Shown piece by piece: positions 58,603 through 64,000 of a DNA stretch of 64,000 nucleotides (position 1 is the first letter of the stretch; each line of letters begins with the position of its first letter). Source of the DNA: CAMDTE01 sp964504345. Its GTDB lineage: Bacteria; Bacteroidota; Bacteroidia; Flavobacteriales; Schleiferiaceae. The notes under the pieces were generated by a model, which saw only the letters and a program-made list of their open reading frames with translations, had not been told where the DNA came from and ran no database searches. The stretch spans positions 1-64,000 of the forward strand of contig CAZDDX010000005.1 of assembly GCA_964504345.1 (NCBI GenBank), given 5' to 3'. Position numbers and translations under genes: made by a program.

Positions 58603-59070
58603 TTATTGCGCTAAATCCTCCAGGAGCAAACGCACTTCTACCGCACTGCGCGTACCGGTTCCGTCGTACCCCAAATCCTCCGTGGCGGTCCACGAAAAAG
58701 CCGGTCCCGGCGGCACCGTGGGAAGCTGCTCCAGGAAGATGGTCCGCAGGGGATTGGCATCCAGATCCAACCGAATGCGGCCGGTGGCCCAAAGCATGGT
58801 GTAGGTTAGGCCTTGGCGCTTACCGTGTCCGTTGAGCGCCACGGAGGTGCAGTAACCGGTGTTGTCGTCGAACAGAACAATTTTTCCGTCCTTGCCTAAT
58901 TCCTGTGCGGGGCCTGCCGTGGTGCGCGTACCGTCCGGGGCATAGAAGGCCACCTCCTTGCTCGCATCCTGCACTTCAAAGAGATGCACCACTGTTTTGT
59001 TGGCGTAGGGGTCGCAAGAGCCCAACACCACCGCAAGTAAAAGAAGTAAGAAAGTTCGCATCGGTTTCAT
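58603..59070 (-). CDS. Small lipoprotein of unknown function
   Basis: 155 residues from ATG 59070; ATG 59061 is also possible. A hydrophobic signal ends in a lipobox (LAVVLGSC), so it is probably lipidated. The body has beta-strand character (VVHLFEVQDASKEVAFYAPD, GRIRLDLDANPLRTIFLEQL) but no family I recognise. It begins one base after the preceding gene's stop and is last in the operon that starts with the glycosyltransferase gene. Confidence 0.7.
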   Translation of the reverse strand: MKPMRTFLLLLLAVVLGSCDPYANKTVVHLFEVQDASKEVAFYAPDGTRTTAGPAQELGKDGKIVLFDDNTGYCTSVALNGHGKRQGLTYTMLWATGRIRLDLDANPLRTIFLEQLPTVPPGPAFSWTATEDLGYDGTGTRSAVEVRLLLEDLAQ

Positions 59071-59071
59071 A

Positions 59072-59908
59072 CTATTCGTCCGCAGACTCCAAAGCAGACA
59101 ATCCATACACGGCCAGCTCCAACCCTTCCGCAAAGGATTTGGCGGGCTTGGCGAAGTAGTGGTAGCTGCCGCTGGAAAGGTTACGGGTTTCTTTCAATTT
59201 GGGCAAAATCAAGGGGCCGTCGGCATGCACCACCGCGGCCAAGGCCACGTCGCTCCGCACCACCAACACCAACCGGGCAGGCGCAGGTTCTTGCGTGGTT
59301 TGGTGCTCGTGCCGCAACACCCAAACCTCCAAATCACCGGCCGCATTCAGTTCTTCCGGCAATTTTGAAGCCGAAACCTTCTGAAATCCAAAGGTTTCCA
59401 AATAGTTTTTCAGTGCCGTGCCAAAAGGGCCGACTCGCTTTTCGCTGAGCAATTCCACCAAGGCGCGGTCCGGAAAGGAATTGGTGTAAAAGGCGGTGGT
59501 CTTGGAAGTGCCGCGCACCAAAGCGATGTAGTGGCGGCGCAAACCGGCCACTTCAGACGGGCGTACGTCGTGCAGCTTCAGGGTGGTGAGCGCCGTGCCT
59601 ACGGGCTGTGCGTTGCGCCCGAGCAATGCGGTTTCCGCGGCGACGGTGGAGTCTTTTCCCAGCGCTTTGCGCGGAATCCACACCCGTTTTTGCACAGTAT
59701 ATCCGGTCTCCGTTTGCCGGGCCCAGACCTCGGTACTGTCGTTGAATTCAACTCCTTTTTGGCCGTTGACCAGCACGGTGGTGGAGCGAAGGCGCTGCGC
59801 GGTGGCAGCAAAACTGACCGCTAGAACCGCACAAAAAAAGCCCGCGCGAACCAGACGATTGGGGAGTCGGCCCGCATCGGTGACCCAAAGTGGTGTATTC
59901 ATGCCCAT
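59072..59908 (-). CDS. Secreted protein of unknown function
   Basis: 278 residues from ATG 59908 (or 59902). A signal peptide spans ~20-38 (AGFFCAVLAVSFAATAQ). The remainder has mixed strands and helices (STEVWARQTETGYTVQKRVW, LVELLSEKRVGPFGTALKNY, FGFQKVSASKLPEELN). No domain is recognised. It lies between the LuxE-like gene and the small lipoprotein gene; the three probably share a transcript. Confidence 0.7.
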   Translation of the reverse strand: MGMNTPLWVTDAGRLPNRLVRAGFFCAVLAVSFAATAQRLRSTTVLVNGQKGVEFNDSTEVWARQTETGYTVQKRVWIPRKALGKDSTVAAETALLGRNAQPVGTALTTLKLHDVRPSEVAGLRRHYIALVRGTSKTTAFYTNSFPDRALVELLSEKRVGPFGTALKNYLETFGFQKVSASKLPEELNAAGDLEVWVLRHEHQTTQEPAPARLVLVVRSDVALAAVVHADGPLILPKLKETRNLSSGSYHYFAKPAKSFAEGLELAVYGLSALESADE

Positions 59909-59949
59909 AGTGAAGCGAAAATTAAGCCAAATAGTTGGGTGCGTCCTCA

Positions 59950-60921
59950 TCAACCCGCCAACAACGAGCAACCGCGGATTTCGGCAGCGTCAAAGCGCCC
60001 GACCACTTCAAAAACACCGTCTTCGTAAACGCGCCCCAGGTCTTGTAAAGCCAAGAACGCACAGGAGTGCACGTTGGCCAAGTCGATGACGTTCAATGCA
60101 GCGGTGCGTCGGTAGGGCCCAAAGGCAAAGGGATCTTCAGGGTCCCGCGGCCAAACCACCATCGATGGCGGGGGCGAGTACAATCCGTCCCGCTGCGCGT
60201 AGGCTTGCGAAAAAAGCTCCGTCATGCCGTACTCTGAGTGAATTTCCGGCACGCCAAAGGCCTCCTTGAGTTGGTGGTGTACTTGCGCCCGGGTAGGTTC
60301 GGACCGTCGGCCCTTCATGCCCCCCGTCTCCATGAGGAGGGTGTTGCGCAGCTGCAGCGGGAAAGGCATCCATTCCGCCCAATCCAGCAAGGCAAAGGTG
60401 ACGCCCAGCACGATCGTCTTTTGTCCGCGTTTTTCCAACGCCGTCAGGGATTGGAGCAGGGACAGGTAGTCGTTCAAAAAAAATCCATTCTCCGGATGCG
60501 GACTGCAGGTCATGAAGTAGTTGGCCATGTCCACCAAGGAGGAACCCGTTCGCTCCAGGTAGCCCGGAAGCAAAAAGAGCCAGGCGTAGTCCTCAATGGG
60601 GCCGTACTTCCATTCAAAGCACTGCCGGGTTTGGGTGCGGTACGCGTCCAGATGGGCCACCAAATGCCGAGACGGGGTTTGCCCGGTGGTGCCGCTGCTG
60701 GTGAAGACGTGCACCGGATCAAACGAGCCCGTTTGTACCTCGCGCGTTTTGAACGCTTCCACTGGCAAGAAGGGGACCGTTTTCAAATCCGCTTCGCTGG
60801 AAACCGCGGCGCACCGTTGCGCATCCCAGCCCAAACTTTGCAAGTATTCCCGGTAGACGGCACAGTGTTGGGACTGATGCCGAAAAAGGGCTACCGCCAC
60901 CTGCTCAATTTCCGGAAGCAT
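59950..60921 (-). CDS. LuxE-like acyl-protein synthetase/acyltransferase
   Basis: 323 residues from ATG 60921, overlapping the DUF4296 gene by 17 bases. LuxE-type adenylating fold: YREYLQSLGWDAQRC, LPVEAFKTREVQTG, the AMP/ATP site HVFTSSGTTGQTPSRHL, VLGVTFALLDWAEWM, HSEYGMTELFSQAYAQRDGL and the C-terminal VIDLANVHSCAFLALQDLG. LuxE itself activates fatty acids for the luciferase reductase, but there are no lux genes here. Stand-alone members are common in Bacteroidota; what they activate is not known. Confidence 0.85.
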   Translation of the reverse strand: MLPEIEQVAVALFRHQSQHCAVYREYLQSLGWDAQRCAAVSSEADLKTVPFLPVEAFKTREVQTGSFDPVHVFTSSGTTGQTPSRHLVAHLDAYRTQTRQCFEWKYGPIEDYAWLFLLPGYLERTGSSLVDMANYFMTCSPHPENGFFLNDYLSLLQSLTALEKRGQKTIVLGVTFALLDWAEWMPFPLQLRNTLLMETGGMKGRRSEPTRAQVHHQLKEAFGVPEIHSEYGMTELFSQAYAQRDGLYSPPPSMVVWPRDPEDPFAFGPYRRTAALNVIDLANVHSCAFLALQDLGRVYEDGVFEVVGRFDAAEIRGCSLLAG

Positions 60922-61438
60922 CGAGTTTCTCTTGTTTTTTCGCTTCTTTAGCAAACTTCTGCAAGCGCTCCAGGGAGGTTGCCCCGCCGCTGCCGCGCCG
61001 TTCCGGTAGTATGGGACGAACGGGTTCCGTAGGCAATTTGGCGGCTGCTTCGTCTGCCAAACGGTCTTGAATTCCAATCGTTGGTGTTTGCGGTGCGGGC
61101 AAAGAGGATTGCAAGGCGCGCAAACGGCGTACCACCTGGGCCATGACCGTATCCCCTCGGTCCGACTGCAGCAATAAATTGCTCAATTCTTGCCGAACAA
61201 CCGCCTGGGAAAAACCGTATTTATCTTCCAAAAAAGAGGCCGACCCCGGGGTGGGGAATCGATCCAAAGACCCCCCGCGCGTTTGCAACGCAGACTCGTA
61301 CAGGTGCAAGTCCACCAAGAGGGGAACCAATACGGAATCGGGGATCATCGCTTCCGGGCCCGTGGATTCCGCCTTGCCGCAGGAGGCCGCAAAGCACCCC
61401 AGCAAACAAACAACCAGAACTCCGAGCGCGCGTGCCAT
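60905..61438 (-). CDS. DUF4296 lipoprotein
   Basis: 177 residues. Signal and lipobox (LLGCFAASC) predict a lipoprotein. The DUF4296 region is clear: MIPDSVLVPLLVDLHLYESA, then FLEDKYGFSQAVVRQELSNL and VMAQVVRRLRALQSSL. The C-terminus is charged and probably unstructured (RRGSGGATSLERLQKFAKEA). It starts 4 bases after the dihydroorotase gene. Function unknown; the link with pyrC is one I recall from other Bacteroidota. Confidence 0.85.
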   Translation of the reverse strand: MARALGVLVVCLLGCFAASCGKAESTGPEAMIPDSVLVPLLVDLHLYESALQTRGGSLDRFPTPGSASFLEDKYGFSQAVVRQELSNLLLQSDRGDTVMAQVVRRLRALQSSLPAPQTPTIGIQDRLADEAAAKLPTEPVRPILPERRGSGGATSLERLQKFAKEAKKQEKLDASGN

Positions 61439-61442
61439 TCGC

Positions 61443-62786
61443 TCAGTCGCGACGAAACAACAGGCGCTGTCCGGCCGGTTCTTTGTTCAATTTTCCTTGC
61501 GCCACCACCTGTTTTCCGTTGACAAAGGTGTGCACAATGCGCGCGGCAAAGGTGCTGCCTTCAAACGGAGACCAACCGCACAAACTGGCGACGTTGCTCT
61601 TGCTCACCGTCCACGGTTGGGAAGGATCCACCACCACCAGGTCCGCGTAATAACCCTCGCGTAGGAAACCCCGATCCTCCACACCAAACAAGATTGCCGG
61701 ACGGTGGCACATCATCTCCACAGCGCGCTCCAAAGTCAACACGCCCTTACGCACCATTTCCAAAACTGCTACCACTGCATGCTGCACCAAAGGTCCTCCG
61801 GACGGAGCCTTGGAATAGGTGGCCATCTTTTCCTCCAACGTATGGGGTGCGTGGTCTGTGGCGATCACGTCGATGGATCCGTCCAGCAATCCGGCACGCA
61901 AGGCCGCACGGTCTGCTTCCGTTTTGACGGCGGGATTCCATTTGATGAAATTCTGCTTGGTAGCGTAGTCCGCGTCCGTGAACCACAGGTGGTGAATGCA
62001 GGCTTCCGCGGTAATTTTCTTTTGCTCCAGCGGCAAATGCTTGTCAAACAACTGCAATTCTTTGCCCGTGGAAAGGTGGTACACGTGAAAACGAGCTCCG
62101 GTTTTCCGCGCCAAAGCCACTGCGGCCGAACTGGACTTCCAGCACGCCTCTTCCGACCGAATCAACGGATGGTACGACGGCGCCAGACCGGCTTCCCCAA
62201 CTTCGGCCAAATAGCGATCCAAGTTGGCCCGAATCGTGCCTTCGTCCTCGCAATGGGCAATGAGTTGGTGGTCCACCTCGCTGAAGATCCGCTCCAAAGC
62301 CTGGGGATCGTCCACCAACATGTTTCCGGTGGAGGAACCCATGAAAATCTTGATGCCCGCAATGGTGCGCTTGGAGGCCTTTTTCAACTCGTCCAAATTG
62401 GCGTTTGTAGCACCCAAATTGAAGGAGTAATTGGCCCAAGACACCTCTGAGGCGCGTTGGTATTTTTTCTCCAATTCTTCCAGAGTGACGGCTTGCGGCA
62501 CCGTATTGGGTTGCTCTACGTAGCTGGTGATGCCGCCCAAAACCGCAGCCGCGGACTCCGACGAAATCGTGCCCTTGTGCGTTAAGCCCGGCTCACGGAA
62601 ATGCACCTGCGTGTCAATCATCCCCGGAAGCACCCACTTACCGCCCACGTCCAAAACCTTCACGCGGTTATTTACGGGCGATAGTTCTTTGTCGATGCGC
62701 GCAATGCGATCGCCCTCTAGCAACAAATCTCCTTCAAATACTTTTCCCTCGTTGACGATGCGAGCATTCTTAATAAGTGTTGTCAT
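61443..62786 (-). CDS. pyrC: Dihydroorotase
   Basis: 447 residues. Cyclises carbamoyl-aspartate in pyrimidine synthesis; amidohydrolase barrel. Metal-site pieces: MIDTQVHFREPGLTHKG, the carboxylated Lys in AGIKIFMGSSTGNML, HLIAHCEDEG-type His, FHVYHLSTGKELQ, and the catalytic Asp in DVIATDHAPHTLEEK. The usual HxH pair of metal ligands reads QxH here (DTQVHF), a change I associate with Bacteroidota members. The ATG overlaps the glycosyltransferase stop (ATGA at 62783-62786). Confidence 0.93.
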   Translation of the reverse strand: MTTLIKNARIVNEGKVFEGDLLLEGDRIARIDKELSPVNNRVKVLDVGGKWVLPGMIDTQVHFREPGLTHKGTISSESAAAVLGGITSYVEQPNTVPQAVTLEELEKKYQRASEVSWANYSFNLGATNANLDELKKASKRTIAGIKIFMGSSTGNMLVDDPQALERIFSEVDHQLIAHCEDEGTIRANLDRYLAEVGEAGLAPSYHPLIRSEEACWKSSSAAVALARKTGARFHVYHLSTGKELQLFDKHLPLEQKKITAEACIHHLWFTDADYATKQNFIKWNPAVKTEADRAALRAGLLDGSIDVIATDHAPHTLEEKMATYSKAPSGGPLVQHAVVAVLEMVRKGVLTLERAVEMMCHRPAILFGVEDRGFLREGYYADLVVVDPSQPWTVSKSNVASLCGWSPFEGSTFAARIVHTFVNGKQVVAQGKLNKEPAGQRLLFRRD

Positions 62787-63517
62787 GCTTTGGTAAACCA
62801 GCTGGATATTTTTAGAGCGATCACGCCAAAAACGGCTTCGCGAATGATGCCTCGGCTCATTTTACTTTGGCCCAAGGTGCGGTCCGTGAAAATTACGGGG
62901 ACTTCCACAATTTGGAAGCCTTTGCGCCAAGCGCGAAACTTCATTTCAATCTGAAAGGCGTAGCCCACAAAGCGAATTGCGGAAAAATTCATGGATTCCA
63001 ATACGGCCCGACGGTAGCACTTAAACCCGGCAGTAGTGTCGTGAATCTTCATGCCCGTGATGAATTGCACGTACTTACTGGCAAAAAAACTGAGCAAAAC
63101 CCGGCTCATGGGCCAGTTTACAACATTGACACCCGTAACGTACCGGCTGCCGATGGCCACGTCCGCACCCTGATCGCGGCAAGCGGCCAACAACCTTGGC
63201 AAGTCTTTTGGATCGTGCGAAAAGTCCGCATCCATCTCAAAAACAAAGGGATAACCCTTGGCGAGCGCCCAACGAAAACCGTGAATATACGCCGTGCCCA
63301 ATCCCGATTTTCCCGCGCGCTCTTCCAAATGAATGCGTCTTGGGAAGCGTTCCATCAACGAACGCACCAAGAGCGCCGTACCGTCTGGGGAACTGTCGTC
63401 CACCACCAACAATTCAAATGCCTCCGGTAGCGCCATCACGGCTTCTACAATAGCCACGATGTTCTCGCGCTCGTTGAAGGTGGGGATGACCACCAGGGGG
63501 GCGTTTTGAAGATTCAT
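62783..63517 (-). CDS. Polyprenol-phosphate mannose/glucose synthase-like glycosyltransferase, GT2
   Basis: 244 residues from ATG 63517; the longer frame to 63643 crosses the divergent promoter. GT2 motifs are LVVIPTFNERENIVAIVEAV, ELLVVDDSSPDGTALLVR, GLGTAYIHGFRWAL, FVFEMDADFSHDPKDLPRLL (DxD) and ATTAGFKCYRRAVLES-like. The C-terminal VPVIFTDRTLGQSKMSRGII is typical of DPM1-type enzymes. It would load mannose or glucose onto a polyprenol phosphate for periplasmic glycosylation. First gene of the minus operon, 9 bases after a TACCTTTG box. Confidence 0.92.
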   Translation of the reverse strand: MNLQNAPLVVIPTFNERENIVAIVEAVMALPEAFELLVVDDSSPDGTALLVRSLMERFPRRIHLEERAGKSGLGTAYIHGFRWALAKGYPFVFEMDADFSHDPKDLPRLLAACRDQGADVAIGSRYVTGVNVVNWPMSRVLLSFFASKYVQFITGMKIHDTTAGFKCYRRAVLESMNFSAIRFVGYAFQIEMKFRAWRKGFQIVEVPVIFTDRTLGQSKMSRGIIREAVFGVIALKISSWFTKA

Positions 63518-63526
63518 AGAGGTGGT

Positions 63527-63534
63527 CAAAGGTA
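63527..63534 (-). promoter_or_regulatory. -7 box (TACCTTTG) of the glycosyltransferase-pyrC operon
   Basis: Nine bases upstream of the ATG at 63517. A TTG 25 bases further upstream is slightly outside the usual spacing. Confidence 0.55.
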
Positions 63535-63573
63535 GGACAAGTCCGCCGTACTTTCGTTGCAAATCCCGTACCA

Positions 63574-64000
63574 ATGGCTGCCCAACGCCTCTTCCTTCTC
63601 GATGCCTACGCACTAATTTTCCGCGCCCACTTTGCCTTTGCAAAAAATCCGCGGATGACCTCCTCAGGTTTGGACACCTCGGCCGTGTATGGATTTGCCC
63701 TCGCCTTGATGGACGTCCTGGAAAAAGAACGGCCTTCGCATTTGGCAGTGGTATTTGACATAGGTGGATCCGAAGTCCGCGAAGCGGCCTTCCCGGCCTA
63801 CAAAGCCCACCGCGACGAAACCCCCGAGGGCATCAAAACCGCGGTTCCCATCATCCACCAAATGCTGGAAACACTGAACATTCCGCACATGGGCATCCCG
63901 GGTTACGAAGCCGACGACGTCATCGGTACGCTGGCCCAGCAAGCAGAAAAAGCGGGTTTCGAGGTCTTTATGATGACTCCGGATAAGGATTTTGGTCAAT
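63574..64000 (+). CDS. polA: DNA polymerase I, N-terminal part (3' end outside window)
   Basis: 142 residues are visible and the frame stays open to the window end. The 5'-3' exonuclease domain is clear: LFLLDAYALIFRAHFAF, MTSSGLDTSAVYGFALAL, LAVVFDIGGSEVREAAFPAY, KAHRDETPEG, and GYEADDVIGTLAQQAEKAGF with the metal-binding acidic residues, then TPDKDFGQ. Pol I fills gaps and removes RNA primers. The ATG at 63574 is the family start. A TACTTTCG sequence (63549-63556) may be part of its promoter. Confidence 0.95.
   Translation, partial: MAAQRLFLLDAYALIFRAHFAFAKNPRMTSSGLDTSAVYGFALALMDVLEKERPSHLAVVFDIGGSEVREAAFPAYKAHRDETPEGIKTAVPIIHQMLETLNIPHMGIPGYEADDVIGTLAQQAEKAGFEVFMMTPDKDFGQ

Overview
The window is about 64 kb of gene-dense chromosome from a GC-rich member of the Bacteroidota, most probably Flavobacteriales-like. 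Signs of this are a SprB-type adhesin with a type IX secretion (T9SS) C-terminal domain next to a PorP/SprF protein, a fused MurF-Alr, DUF4271-hemD-rnpA-S41 peptidase and exbB-hyp-exbD-exbD gene orders, Bacteroidota-type thymidine kinase and dihydroorotase, and repeated promoters of the TTG...TAnnTTTG type. No prophage, transposon, CRISPR array, rRNA or recognisable defence system is visible. Intergenic spaces are short and none exceeds 300 bases once the small gene at 10401-10577 is counted.

Layout. 1-5917: the 3' part of a giant repetitive adhesin, its PorP/SprF partner and a PD40-SPOR-OmpA protein (surface display and envelope anchoring). 5918-9550: an AT-rich three-gene islet (repeat-stalk protein, T9SS-sorted protein, small outer-membrane-like protein) that ends at a CAU tRNA. 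9650-15607: lipoprotein, small membrane protein, AraC regulator, secreted protein and an 11-Asp-box secreted propeller. 15717-21666: methylmalonyl-CoA epimerase, MsbA-like exporter, rbfA, FtsX-like permease, dihydrouridine synthase, CPBP protease. 21786-24121: proton-channel operon exbB-hyp-exbD-exbD. 24250-30615: LOG protein, then GH20 hexosaminidase, glycosylasparaginase, beta-mannosidase, CutC and a DUF4199-like protein. This set could remove the Man-GlcNAc-GlcNAc-Asn core of N-glycans in the periplasm. 30696-37728: membrane-anchored GyrI-like protein, porin, TonB receptor, NDH-2, RhlE helicase. 37748-41660: radical SAM enzyme, rRNA methyltransferase-like protein, small membrane protein, HflX. 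41781-46481: glutaryl-CoA-dehydrogenase-like enzyme, diverging from the DUF4271-hemD-rnpA-ctp operon. 46505-53575: O-antigen ligase, murF-alr and tdk (overlapping minus-strand operon), then a linker-rich protein with rsmI, and L-threonine dehydrogenase. 53671-58539: GH25 lysozyme, desaturase, AlkB-like protein, epimerase, tyrS. 58603-63517: a six-gene minus operon (glycosyltransferase, pyrC, DUF4296, LuxE-like ligase, two secreted unknowns). 63574 to the end: 5' part of polA.

The most distinctive regional signal is regulatory. At many genes a TAnnTTTG-like -7 box lies exactly four bases upstream of the chosen ATG or GTG, which implies leaderless or nearly leaderless mRNAs. This spacing also settled several start codons, which are noted in the entries. 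The other points worth attention are the N-glycan-core locus with its embedded CutC gene, the ~702-705 bp higher-order repeat in the adhesin, the AT-rich islet beside the tRNA, and a radical SAM enzyme with extra N-terminal cysteines.
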